Of a DNA stretch of 52,838 nt, positions 7,727-15,798 are shown piece after piece. The stretch's first letter is position 1. Every line of letters begins with the position of its first letter. Location of the stretch: NCBI GenBank assembly GCA_022801715.1, contig JAAWSV010000017.1:1-52838 (forward strand), given 5' to 3'. The notes under the pieces are model-generated. The model had not been told where the DNA came from. It did no database searches and worked only from the letters and a program-made list of their open reading frames with translations. The position numbers and the translations under genes were made by a program. The stretch comes from Oscillospiraceae bacterium. Its GTDB lineage: Bacteria; Bacillota; Clostridia; Oscillospirales; Oscillospiraceae.

Positions 7727-9250
7727 GTGCGGATCAATCTCCAACTGATGGAAAAAATCAAGGAATCCCTGTCCTCCGTTCTGCCCATCACAGCCATCGT
7801 CCTGCTGCTGTGTGTCTCCATTGCCCCCATTCAGACGGGGACGCTGGTGCTGTTTCTCTTCGGGGCCCTGCTGCTGATCATGGGCATCGGCTTCTTTACC
7901 TTGGGGGCGGACATCTCCATGACGCCCATGGGACAAGGGATGGGCGTGGAGATGGGCCGGGCCAGACATCTGACGCTTCCCCTGCTGGCCGCCTTTGTGC
8001 TGGGCCTCCTGATCACCATAGCGGAGCCGGACCTGCAGGTGCTGGCCACCCAAGTGCCCGCCATCCCCAGCACCGTGCTGATTTTCACCGTGGCGGCGGG
8101 AGTGGGGCTGTTCTTGGCCTTGGCGGTACTGCGGACCTATATCAAGCTCCGCCTCTCCACACTGCTGCTGATCTTCTACTCCATTGTCCTGCTTCTCACC
8201 ATCCTGACGCCGGGGAGCTTCATCCCCGTATCCTTCGACTCCGGCGGTGTCACCACCGGACCCATCACCGTGCCCTTCATCATGTCCTTGGGTGTTGGTC
8301 TGGCCTCCGTGCGCAGCGACAAGCACGCCACCGGGGACAGCTTCGGTCTGGTGTCGCTGTGCAGCATCGGGCCGGTGATCGCCGTACTGCTCTTGGGCAG
8401 CTTCTACCGGCCGGACAGCGCCAGCTACCACGGGGTGAGCATGGCGGACATCGCCACCACGCGGGACGCCGCCCAAGCCTTCGCAGCCGCGCTCCCCGCC
8501 TATGTCCGGGAGGTGGCCGGGGCTATGGTGCCCATCTGCGCCATGTTCTTCCTCTTCCAGCTCCTCACCCGCCGCTTCAAGCGCAACGAGCTCTTGAAGA
8601 TCGTCAGCGGCCTTGTCTATACATACATCGGCTTGGTCCTCTTCCTCACCGGTGTCAACGTGGGCTTTATGCCCGCCGGGCAGTTCATCGGAGCCACCAT
8701 CGCCCAGAGCCCCCGGCCCTTCCTCTTGATCCCCGTGGGCATGGTGATGGGCTACTACATTGTGGCCGCGGAGCCGGCGGTCCACGTGCTCAACAAGCAG
8801 GTGGAGGAGGTTTCCATGGGCGCGGTGTCCCAGCACGCCATGCGCCGCAGTCTCTCCATGGGCGTGGGCCTCTCGGTGGGCATCGCCATGCTCCGGGTGC
8901 TGACGGGGATCTCCATCCTCTGGTTTTTGATTCCCGGCTATGTGCTCTCGCTGGCCCTCACCTTCTTCGTGCCCCAGATCTACACCGGCATCGCCTTCGA
9001 CTCCGGCGGCGTGGCCTCCGGGCCCATGACCGCCACCTTCCTCCTCCCCTTCGCCATGGGGGCCTGCGAGGCTGTGGGCGGCAGTGTGATGACCGACGCC
9101 TTCGGTCTGGTGGCCATGGTGGCCATGACGCCGCTGATCACCATCCAGCTCTTAGGCGTCTCCAGCGAGATGCGCAAGCGGATTGCCGCCAAGCAGTTTG
9201 AGGCCTACATCGGACAGGCGGAGGACTGCATTCTCTACTACGACTTGTAA
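7727..9250 (+). CDS. DUF1538 family membrane protein
   Basis: A 507-residue polytopic membrane protein with roughly a dozen hydrophobic segments. The protein is an internal duplication: the signature SFDSGGVTTGPITVPF in the first half returns as AFDSGGVASGPMTATF in the second, as in inverted-repeat transporters. DUF1538 proteins have no proven function, but the duplicated conserved motif in a membrane setting suggests substrate or ion translocation. The GTG start at 7727 lies 8 bases behind AGGAG; a nearby ATG at 7722 is out of frame. The gene directly behind encodes a PII-like protein, so transport is probably gated by a nucleotide- or metabolite-sensing regulator, by analogy with AmtB-GlnK. 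Confidence 0.85.
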   Translation: MRINLQLMEKIKESLSSVLPITAIVLLLCVSIAPIQTGTLVLFLFGALLLIMGIGFFTLGADISMTPMGQGMGVEMGRARHLTLPLLAAFVLGLLITIAEPDLQVLATQVPAIPSTVLIFTVAAGVGLFLALAVLRTYIKLRLSTLLLIFYSIVLLLTILTPGSFIPVSFDSGGVTTGPITVPFIMSLGVGLASVRSDKHATGDSFGLVSLCSIGPVIAVLLLGSFYRPDSASYHGVSMADIATTRDAAQAFAAALPAYVREVAGAMVPICAMFFLFQLLTRRFKRNELLKIVSGLVYTYIGLVLFLTGVNVGFMPAGQFIGATIAQSPRPFLLIPVGMVMGYYIVAAEPAVHVLNKQVEEVSMGAVSQHAMRRSLSMGVGLSVGIAMLRVLTGISILWFLIPGYVLSLALTFFVPQIYTGIAFDSGGVASGPMTATFLLPFAMGACEAVGGSVMTDAFGLVAMVAMTPLITIQLLGVSSEMRKRIAAKQFEAYIGQAEDCILYYDL

Positions 9251-9265
9251 AGGAGGCGCGATGAG

Positions 9266-9940
9266 ATGAAACCGTCCCAGCAGCTCAGGCTGATTGTCAC
9301 CATCGTGGAGCGGGGCAAGGGCAACAAGGTCCGCCGGCTCTATCAGGAGCACCAGGTCTTTACGCACATCCACTGCGAGGGCGTGGGCACCGCCACCTCG
9401 GAGATTTTGGACATCCTGGGCATCGGCAGCTCGGAGAAGGATGTGCTGTTCAGTCTGACGCCCCAGTCCACCGCCCGCGCCCTGTTCCGCAAGCTCTCCG
9501 ACGAGCTCCACGGGACCATGCGTACCCGGGGCATCGCCTTTATCCTGCCCATGGACGCGGTGAGCAATCTGCTCTCCGCCATCATCTTAGTCAAGACAAA
9601 ACTGGAAAAAGAGAACGGAGGCGACGACGTGCCGCAGACAAAGAACAGCCTGATTTTAGCCATCATCAACCGGGGTACCACCGGCGCGGTGATGGAGACC
9701 GCCAAGAAGGCCGGTGCCCGAGGGGGGACCATCCTCAAGGCCCGCTGGTCCGGTGACGAGCAGTTGGACCGGTCCTTCGGCGAGGCGTGGCAGACGGAGA
9801 AGGAGCTGCTGCTCATCGTCTCCCCCAAGGAGCTGCGGGGGCCCATTCTGGAGGCCATCCACGCCCAGCACGGCGCCCAGACTGAGGCCGGGGCTGTCCT
9901 GTGCTCGTTGCCCATTGAGGATATGGTGCATATTGATTAA
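9266..9940 (+). CDS. Tandem PII-like signalling protein
   Basis: A 224-residue protein made of two PII-like ferredoxin folds. The first (about residues 5-110) opens with LRLIVTIVERGKGNKV; the second (about 125-224) opens with NSLILAIINRGTTGAVMETA, and each carries the beta-alpha-beta pattern of PII. Normal PII proteins are single 110-residue domains acting as trimers, so a fused pair would form a different assembly. It starts 15 bases behind the DUF1538 gene with AAAGGAGG upstream; ATG 9261 is not used because it meets a stop after two codons. Pairing with DUF1538 points to control of that membrane protein. No uridylylation site is obvious. Confidence 0.82.
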   Translation: MKPSQQLRLIVTIVERGKGNKVRRLYQEHQVFTHIHCEGVGTATSEILDILGIGSSEKDVLFSLTPQSTARALFRKLSDELHGTMRTRGIAFILPMDAVSNLLSAIILVKTKLEKENGGDDVPQTKNSLILAIINRGTTGAVMETAKKAGARGGTILKARWSGDEQLDRSFGEAWQTEKELLLIVSPKELRGPILEAIHAQHGAQTEAGAVLCSLPIEDMVHID

Positions 9941-9943
9941 GGC

Positions 9944-9986
9944 AAAAAGAGGCGGTATGGCATTTTAGCCATACCGCCTCTTTTTT
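9944..9986 (+). terminator. Strong bidirectional terminator
   Basis: A long stem (AAAGAGGCGGTATGGC ending 9961, paired with GCCATACCGCCTCTTT from 9968) closes a 6-base loop. It has A runs on one side and TTTTTT on the other, so it can end both the DUF1538-PII transcript and the DUF1858 gene read from the opposite strand. Confidence 0.92.
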
Positions 9987-9994
9987 GACGTCTT

Positions 9995-10195
9995 TTACTG
10001 ATTTGCCGCCTCGTTTACCGCCCGCAGAAGGGAGTCGCAGTCCACGTTGTGGACGGCGCAGGCCTCGGCCACGGTCTCGCCCCGGCTGGAGGGGCAGCCC
10101 AAGCAGTGCATCCCGATGGACAGGAAGATGGGAGCCGTCTGGGGGGCGATGTCCAAGATGTCGCCGATGATGGTGTCCTTGGTGATATTGATCAT
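9995..10195 (-). CDS. DUF1858 small redox-disulfide protein
   Basis: A 66-residue protein matching DUF1858 along its length (MINITKDTIIGDILDIAP, then IGMHCLGCPSS). The CxxC pair at about residues 31-34 is typical of the hybrid-cluster-associated disulfide family, thought to act in thiol redox or metal-cluster chemistry in anaerobes. It is a single gene with its own convergent terminator. No hybrid-cluster protein lies nearby, so the partner is unknown. Confidence 0.85.
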   Translation of the reverse strand: MINITKDTIIGDILDIAPQTAPIFLSIGMHCLGCPSSRGETVAEACAVHNVDCDSLLRAVNEAANQ

Positions 10196-10288
10196 AGTGA
10201 AGTGTCCTCCGATTGTGAAATAAGATAGGCAAGATATGCTGTAGTATACCCCACTTTTCGCCGTTTTTCAAGTGCCGGCGCAAAAGAT

Positions 10289-10762
10289 TCAGGTTTCGGG
10301 CACCTCTGGAAAATGGATCATCTCCAAAAACTCGGTAAAGCTGCCGGCGACATAGCCCTCCCCCTCCGGGTCGCTGAGGAAGTCGTCCAGAAATTCGCTG
10401 AAAATGTAGTAGACCTTCCCATAGCCCGCCTCGTCCACCCGGATGTAGTAGGAGTCCCCGGCCTCGTCGTTGCAGAAGGGGATCAAGTTCATGGGGATGA
10501 AGCCGTCCATCTTCTGCCACTCCAACAGCCTGTCCATGGTAGGAAGGCGCTCCAGCACCGGGTGGCCGATGGAGAGAAAATCCGTCAGACAGCAGTCCTC
10601 CGGATTCAGCTTCGACCCGGCGGGGAGCAGGCCGCCGTTGTGGCGCAGGCAGAACTGCCGCAGGTCCTCCGGCATCCGGAAGCCGTACTGCGCCTCCAAG
10701 TCGGCCATCTCCGCCTCAGTGATCTTGACGGGGTTCTCCAGCTTCCATGGGATTTCACGCAT
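10289..10762 (-). CDS. SMI1/KNR4 family protein
   Basis: A 157-residue SMI1/KNR4 (SUKH) fold protein: an N-terminal helix with ITEAEMADLEAQYGFRMPEDLRQF, then the conserved HNGGLLP turn, then IPFCNDEAGDSYYI. Such proteins in bacteria are frequently immunity factors against contact-dependent or secreted nuclease toxins. No toxin is present beside it, so it would be an orphan. The longer frame to 10825 lacks a ribosome binding site; ATG 10762 has AAAGGAGA correctly placed. Confidence 0.85.
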   Translation of the reverse strand: MREIPWKLENPVKITEAEMADLEAQYGFRMPEDLRQFCLRHNGGLLPAGSKLNPEDCCLTDFLSIGHPVLERLPTMDRLLEWQKMDGFIPMNLIPFCNDEAGDSYYIRVDEAGYGKVYYIFSEFLDDFLSDPEGEGYVAGSFTEFLEMIHFPEVPET

Positions 10763-10821
10763 AAGTGGAATCTCCTTTCTGATTCGTCTCCTCTTGGCTC
10801 TGCCGGTGTTTACCTTTGCCC

Positions 10822-10938
10822 TCACTTCCTTCCTGTGAACCGCAGAAAATCCCGCAGCAATTCATTCTCCATTTTCAACCGTTTGATTTCATATTCCCGC
10901 AGATGGAAATACAGCGGATTTTGGGGCGGCCTTAATCA
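10822..10938 (-). pseudogene. C-terminal fragment of an unidentified gene
   Basis: On the minus strand a 37-codon tail ends at 10822. It is leucine-rich and charged (YEIKRLKMENELLRDFLRF), the kind of short coiled coil found at the end of IS3 OrfA proteins, although this identity is uncertain. An in-frame stop at 10936-10938 and the lack of a start show it is only a remnant. It abuts the broken beginning of the large foreign gene on the other strand, so both probably come from one insertion or deletion event. Confidence 0.4.
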
Positions 10939-12942
10939 CCACCTTCAAGATTTTGCTCACCACCCAACCGTAGTAGGATTGCTCTTCTCTCTTCTTACAC
11001 AATTTACCTACTGCTCATATGGTACGGATGTGAAGGGGCGATTTAAGATCGTCAAAGTCTCGGAAAAGAGCACGAAATGGATCGGCAACAGTGTTCCGGA
11101 CAAAATCTACAAAGGAACGGTTGTCTGGTTCTTCCATCTGGTGAGTGACATCGCTGGCTCCAGCAGCACTGCCGGATTATCAGGCGGCACCGGCATCCCC
11201 GGGCCGATCCTTTCTCTGGCAAAAGAAATCGCTGCGTTGCTGCCCGTTGGAGACACCAAAGTCAGAGGGAAAACTCCTTCCAAATGGATTTCTAAGGCGT
11301 TCAACGGTACTTTGTTTGCCCAACGAGACGAAGCCGGTGCAATCATTAAGGATACCGTACTTCAAATGGATTTTCGAGGGGAACTCGGAATAACAGTTGA
11401 GCTTTCCAAACAGGCCCTTCCCATTATAGCAAACGAGGTCATTGTCAGGACTTTTTTCCTCTTGCGGAGATTAGCCAGAGAACTAAAGCACACACCTGTG
11501 TTCAACATCGAGGAAGTAAAAGCTTTGGATTGGAACAGCATTCGTCCTGCCGGCAACCCCACAATTTCCAGAATGTTGCTCATCTCCAACAGTGTTTTCA
11601 CTGCAGTCGATATTGGTGAAGCTGTGATCTCTCAAAAATACTGGCTTGCCATCAACTACCCAAGAGCCGGCAGATTGGCCGTTGCCATCGGAGAAGATGT
11701 TACCTGGGCATTAAAGAGAAGGCAAGTTGAGAAGATCCAAGCTATGTACAAAGATATACAAAAAAACACCTACCGGGAATCTGATGACCACATTTATGCG
11801 AGATTGGAAGAAAGCTTGTCCGTGGACCACTTTGCCCTGACCAAGAATCAAGTTGAAATCCTATATAATATTGAGTGCCAAAAAGTTTTGAATGATATTG
11901 CCGCCAACGGGCCGCTTGTAAACGGAGGTACCATCAGTGGCCTGAAGACCGCATGGCTGGACGAGTGGAAGACTTTTATGGAGCTCGGGTTCCCTTCCTT
12001 TATAGGGGACCCCAATGCCGAGCTGCGCTGGTATGATGCCAATGAACTCTCTAAACGGATCGGCATCTGCGGCGCCAACGAGACATGGTTCCGCCTCGTC
12101 CTCCTTGAAGCTATGCTATTTGAGCCCTATTATCCTCTGACTGTCGAAAAGGATAAAAAGGGCAATGATGTGCCCAGCAAGAAGTATGACCTCATCCACA
12201 TTCCGGGTAATGGATACTCGAAGAGTAAGGGAGATCATTTCTTAAATGAAAGGTATACCGGGATCTACTGCCAGAAGGATTTTGTTGATCGTATTCGCAA
12301 ATGCTATGAAAAGTGCCAGCGAGAACTCAGTGAAGTTTTGAAAACTGCGCTGGTGGCTGTTGTTACGACTTTAGACGTTACCCTTATTGCTGTGGCGACG
12401 GCAGGGGCCTTTGCACCGACCATAGCAGTTGCCTTGGTGGGCTCCAACTTTGCCAGTTTAAGCGGAGCTGCATTGACTGGCGCCTGTCTTGCCTATCTTG
12501 GAGGCGGTGCAATTGCCGCTGGCGGAGCTGGTATGGCTGGCGGTACAATCGCCATTGTTGGAGGCGGTGCGATACTTGGCTTGGGTGTTGGCACAGGTGC
12601 AGGCGGCATCACAATGGCAGTCGGTGTTTCCGGTAAGCGGGATACCATCAGTCAGTCGGCCAAGCTCATGACAGCAGTCCGTGAGGTCTTTCTCAATGAC
12701 GAGCATGACATCGAATACTCGGACACAGTATTTGAGCAATATACGCAGCAAATTTCAGCAATAGAAAAGGGCTTGGTTGATCTGAGGCTTAAATCCGATA
12801 TTGCCGCCGGTGACGAGAAGAAAGCTTTAGTCAAAGAAATAAAAAATATGCTGAGGATTCTGTTAAGGCTATGAAGATAGCCAGAAGCAGCATGAAAAAG
12901 TTTAACAGCTCGTTTAGCGAGGGTATGGCACTTCGAAAGTAA
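10936..12942 (+). pseudogene. Large foreign hypothetical gene, 5'-truncated and frameshifted
   Basis: From NHHLQDFAHHPTVVGLLFS the frame encodes about 645 residues of a large protein family of unknown function that I recall from Firmicute accessory islands; conserved blocks include HLVSDIAGSSS, GTGIPGPILSLAKE and NPTISRMLL. The C-terminal third carries a Gly/Ala-rich hydrophobic stretch (about 12340-12630, for example GGGAIAAGGAGMAGG) of glycine-zipper type, likely membrane inserting. No start codon with a ribosome binding site exists; upstream the frame is antisense to the SMI1 gene. The frame stops at 12874, but adding one A to the A6 run at 12841-12846 continues it to 12942 (AEDSVKAMKIARSSMKKF). 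Lower GC than its neighbours supports transfer. As it stands it is broken at both ends. Confidence 0.75.
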
Positions 12943-12962
12943 GCGTCAAATTCCCGCAAAAT

Positions 12963-13002
12963 AAGGATAGAGCCAAGGCCATACGGCCTTGGCTCTATCC
13001 TT
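12963..13002 (-). terminator. Terminator of tRNA-Ala
   Basis: An 18-bp perfect stem (AAGGATAGAGCCAAGGCC with its complement) closes a 4-base loop. On the minus strand it is followed by ATTTTG and lies about 55 bases behind the tRNA, so it most likely ends that transcript; it could also stop read-through from the decayed gene. Confidence 0.8.
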
Positions 13003-13056
13003 GCTTCAACCGCAAATACATTCCTGACGATATACAAGGTTCGTATCTGCGCGTTA

Positions 13057-13133
13057 TGGTGGACCCGAAGGGGATCGAACCCTCGAACCTCACGGATGCG
13101 AACCGTGCGCTCTCCCAGCTGAGCTACGGGCCC
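13057..13133 (-). tRNA. tRNA-Ala (anticodon CGC)
   Basis: The complete cloverleaf can be drawn on the minus strand. The acceptor GGGCCCG pairs with CGGGTCC (one G-U). The D arm is GCTC...GAGC. The anticodon stem is CACGG/CCGTG around the loop TTCGCAT, giving anticodon CGC for codon GCG. The T loop is TTCGATC. The CCA end is encoded (13057-13059). The C at position 34 reads only GCG, fitting a GC-rich genome. Its own promoter lies just upstream. Confidence 0.95.
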
Positions 13134-13158
13134 ATTTGCACTGCACCGAACAGGAGAT

Positions 13159-13187
13159 ATAATAAACCATTTCTTTTCATCTGTCAA
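13159..13187 (-). promoter_or_regulatory. Promoter of tRNA-Ala
   Basis: On the minus strand a perfect TTGACA (13182-13187) is followed after exactly 17 bases by TATTAT (13159-13164), about 25 bases ahead of the tRNA. It is a strong vegetative (sigma-A) promoter by consensus. Confidence 0.8.
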
Positions 13188-13192
13188 TACTC

Positions 13193-13221
13193 TTGACGGA
13201 TTTATTCTCAGGATATATACT
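13193..13221 (+). promoter_or_regulatory. Promoter of the trmK operon
   Basis: TTGACG (13193-13198), 17-base spacer, TATACT (13216-13221), reading toward trmK. Its -35 lies only 5 bases from the -35 of the tRNA promoter on the other strand, so two polymerases would compete for the site. Confidence 0.75.
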
Positions 13222-13252
13222 ATGCTGTAGTAATCTGGAGGGGGTACGGCCT

Positions 13253-13945
13253 ATGTCACCGGCTTTCCGGCTGGAGCTGTCGCCCCGGCTGCGTATTATA
13301 GCGGATCAGGTGCCTCCGGGCGCCCGTATGGCGGACGTGGGCTCGGACCACGGTCTTTTGCCGCTGTATCTGCTGTCCCGGGACCGGATTCCCTCCGCCA
13401 TCGCCACCGACATACACGCCGCGCCCTTGGAGCGGGGCCGTCAGGCTGCCGTGGAGCAGGGGATGGAGGACCGCGTCTCCTTCCGCCTGTGTGACGGACT
13501 GGCGGCGGTATTGCCGGAGGAGGTAGACGTCATCGCCATCGCCGGCATGGGCGGCGAGACCATCGCCGGCATCCTGAACGCCGCGGCGTGGAGCCGGGAG
13601 AAGCTGTTGCTGCTCCAGCCCATGTCCCGCTCCGAGGTGCTGCGCCCTTGGCTGGCCGGCCACGGCTGCGCCATCCGCCAAGAGGTGCTGGTGCTGGACC
13701 GGGGACACGTTTACCCGGTGCTCACTGTGGAGGGCGGGACCATGCCCCCCCTGACGGCGGTACAGCGGTACTGCGGGCTCTCCCCCAGAGATGGGCCCCT
13801 CTTCCTTGGATACCTGCGCCGCTGGATCGAGCGGTTAGAGCGGGCCTGCGCCGGTCTGGAGCAGGGGGGACAAAACGGGGAGGCCGCGGCACTGCGGTCA
13901 GAACTGACGGAACTGCGGGAGGAGGAGAAGCTGTGGTCACCGTAG
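13253..13945 (+). CDS. trmK: tRNA (adenine(22)-N1)-methyltransferase
   Basis: A 230-residue AdoMet-dependent enzyme that methylates A22 in the D loop of bacterial tRNAs. The Rossmann motifs are clear: MADVGSDHGLLPLYL (AdoMet loop, about residues 24-38), AIATDIH, and the family-specific AIAGMGGETIAGIL (about 97-110). The C-terminal part is the helical coiled coil typical of TrmK. The ATG at 13253 follows CTGGAGGGGG; the frame is open to 13193 but that part overlaps the promoter. It overlaps the next gene by 13 bases, as in many Firmicutes where trmK and the Nif3-like gene are paired. Confidence 0.92.
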   Translation: MSPAFRLELSPRLRIIADQVPPGARMADVGSDHGLLPLYLLSRDRIPSAIATDIHAAPLERGRQAAVEQGMEDRVSFRLCDGLAAVLPEEVDVIAIAGMGGETIAGILNAAAWSREKLLLLQPMSRSEVLRPWLAGHGCAIRQEVLVLDRGHVYPVLTVEGGTMPPLTAVQRYCGLSPRDGPLFLGYLRRWIERLERACAGLEQGGQNGEAAALRSELTELREEEKLWSP

Positions 13946-14703
13946 GCGAGATCGAACATTTTCTATACGCCTTGGCCCCCCGCCCGCTGGTCCAGAGCTG
14001 GGACAATGTGGGCCTCTTAGTGGGGAGGCCGGACCGGGAGGTCAAGCGAATTCTGGTGTCCCTGGACGTTACCGAGGCGGTGGCCGAAGAGGCCCAGCGC
14101 TGGGGGGCGGAGCTGATTGTGGCCCACCACCCGGTGATCTTCGGCGGCGTGAAGAGCCTCACCGACCGGGACCCCGCCGGGCGGACGCTGCTGTATCTGG
14201 TGGAGCATGGTCTTGCCGCCATCTGTATGCACACCAACCTGGACGCGGCGGCGGGGGGCGTCAACGATCTCTTGGCCGGCGCCTTGGGCCTTGTGGATGC
14301 CGCACCGGTGGTGGAGAACGGCATCGAGCGCGTGGGCGTCCTGCCAAATTCCCTGCCTCTGCCGGACTTCTTGGCCCGTATTAAGGAGGCCCTGCGCCCC
14401 AATGGCATCCGCTTTGTGGAAGGCGGCAGACCGGTCCATTGTGTAGCGGTGGGCGGCGGGGCCTGCGGAGACTTCTTCCCCCGGGTGGCGGCCTTGGGCT
14501 GCGACACCTTCGTCACCGCCGACGTGAAGTACCACCAGTTCTTAGACGCCCAGGCCTTGGGCCTGAGCCTCATCGACGCGGGGCACTTTCCCACGGAGAA
14601 TCTGGTCTGTCCTGAGCTGCTGGCGGCGCTGGGCCAACAGTTCCCCGAACTGGAGCTGCGGCAATCCGGCTGCCACGGCGAGGTGATTCAGTACTATTTA
14701 TAA
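13933..14703 (+). CDS. Nif3-like dinuclear metal-centre protein
   Basis: A 256-residue protein of the Nif3/YqfO family. The metal ligands appear as AHHPVIFGG (about residues 58-66), CMHTNLDAA (about 98-106) and the C-terminal GHFPTEN. These toroidal hexamers bind two metal ions. Bacterial members are linked to GTP cyclohydrolase-like or hydrolytic roles without agreement on substrate. This is the short form without the PII-like insert of B. subtilis YqfO. The GTG start at 13933 has GGAGGAGAAG directly upstream, inside trmK; a longer frame to 13588 is antisense-free but lies within trmK in another frame and is rejected. Confidence 0.88.
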   Translation: MVTVGEIEHFLYALAPRPLVQSWDNVGLLVGRPDREVKRILVSLDVTEAVAEEAQRWGAELIVAHHPVIFGGVKSLTDRDPAGRTLLYLVEHGLAAICMHTNLDAAAGGVNDLLAGALGLVDAAPVVENGIERVGVLPNSLPLPDFLARIKEALRPNGIRFVEGGRPVHCVAVGGGACGDFFPRVAALGCDTFVTADVKYHQFLDAQALGLSLIDAGHFPTENLVCPELLAALGQQFPELELRQSGCHGEVIQYYL

Positions 14704-14752
14704 AAGGCGATAAAAAGTTTATAGATTAAGAAAGAATAAGGAGAAAAATACT

Positions 14753-15487
14753 ATGTCTGGACATTCCAAGTGGCATAATATCCAAAAGACCAAGGGCGCG
14801 GCGGATGCCAAGCGCTCCCAGATCTTCACCAAGATCGCCCGGAAGATGATCGTGGCGGTGAAGGAGGGGGGCAGCGGTGACCCGGCCAATAACTCCCGCT
14901 TGGCCACCGTCATTGCCGAGGCCAAGGCCGCCAACATGCCCAACGACAACATCAAGCGCACTATCGACAAGGCCTTGGGCGCCGGCAGCGGCGACAGCTA
15001 CGAGAACGTGGTCTACGAGGGCTACGGCCCCTGCGGCGTGGCGGTGATTGTGGAGGCCCTGACGGACAACCGCAACCGCACCGCCCCGGAGGTCCGCCAC
15101 CTCTTTGACAAGTACGGCGGGAACCTGGGGGCCACCGGCTGCGTCAGCTGGTCCTTCGACCGAAAGGGCGTCATCGTTATCGACAACGAGGAGGGCGACT
15201 TGGACGAGGAGACGGTGATGATGGACGCCTTGGACTGCGGCGCGGCGGACTTCGAGGCCGATGGTCCGGTGTTCGAGATCACCACCGAGCCAGACGACTT
15301 CAACGCGGTGACTGCCGCCTTGGAGGAGAAGGGGTATGTGTTCGCCTCCGCCGCCATCGAGCTGGTGCCTCAGAACTATGTGAAGCTCACCAGCGAGGAG
15401 GACATCAAGAATATGACCAAGATGATCGAGCTGATGGAGGACAACGACGACATTCAGAATGTGTATCATAATTGGGAGCAGGAATAA
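14753..15487 (+). CDS. yebC: YebC/PmpR family translation factor
   Basis: A 244-residue protein matching the YebC/PmpR family along its length: SGHSKWHNIQKTKGAADAKR at the start, MPNDNIKRTIDKALG at about 62-77, and LMEDNDDIQNVYHNW at the end. Long annotated as a transcription regulator, the family is now known to help ribosomes through stalling sequences. The start has AAGGAG 8 bases upstream. It is followed by a perfect terminator. Confidence 0.95.
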   Translation: MSGHSKWHNIQKTKGAADAKRSQIFTKIARKMIVAVKEGGSGDPANNSRLATVIAEAKAANMPNDNIKRTIDKALGAGSGDSYENVVYEGYGPCGVAVIVEALTDNRNRTAPEVRHLFDKYGGNLGATGCVSWSFDRKGVIVIDNEEGDLDEETVMMDALDCGAADFEADGPVFEITTEPDDFNAVTAALEEKGYVFASAAIELVPQNYVKLTSEEDIKNMTKMIELMEDNDDIQNVYHNWEQE

Positions 15488-15489
15488 TT

Positions 15490-15514
15490 AAAGGGGGGAC
15501 TTTGTCCCCCCTTT
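15490..15514 (+). terminator. Terminator of yebC
   Basis: An 11-bp perfect stem (AAAGGGGGGAC with GTCCCCCCTTT) and a 3-base loop start 3 bases after the yebC stop. It is also the first of a row of hairpins. Confidence 0.85.
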
Positions 15515-15798
15515 AGATTCTGCCCCACTGGGTTTGCAACCCAGCGGGGACCCCATTTTATTTGACTTGCGCAGGCGGAATGAATCCGCCTTTGCGCCAA
15601 GGTTTTGGCCGATGGCAAAAACGCTTGTACGCGCCACTCGGCGCGGCCAGTGACGTCGGTCACTGGAGTCGCCGCCCAAGGCGCGGGGCGGGGAATTTTT
15701 CCGAAAAGCGCGGTTTCCGGAAAAATGATTTGAATTTATTTTGTTTGCGCAGCAAACAAAATAACGGGGGCTTTGGCCCCCTTTGGATTCCCTCGGGG
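15515..15798. repeat. Array of consecutive hairpins
   Basis: Between yebC and the tandem SMI1 gene nearly the whole stretch folds into successive inverted repeats: 15523-15549 (CTGGGTT/AACCCAG flanked by CCCC/GGGG), 15573-15591 (AGGCGGA/TCCGCCT), 15631-15644 (GCGCC/GGCGC), 15647-15666 (CCAGTGAC/GTCACTGG), 15696-15725 (TTTTTCCG/CGGAAAAA), 15736-15764 (13-bp perfect TTATTTTGTTTGC with complement) and 15766-15781 (GGGGGC/GCCCCC). The last one also suits a terminator for the minus-strand gene. No coding frame is supported. It resembles a composite REP or miniature element. Confidence 0.7.

Noticed and set aside
10313-10935. Upstream extension of the large foreign frame
   Set aside because: It is antisense to the SMI1 gene, whose codon pattern and ribosome binding site are good; the open frame is a by-product of GC-rich codon use.
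13588-13932. Longer N-terminus for the Nif3-like protein
   Set aside because: It lies in a shadow frame inside trmK; the GTG at 13933 has a ribosome binding site and fits the family.
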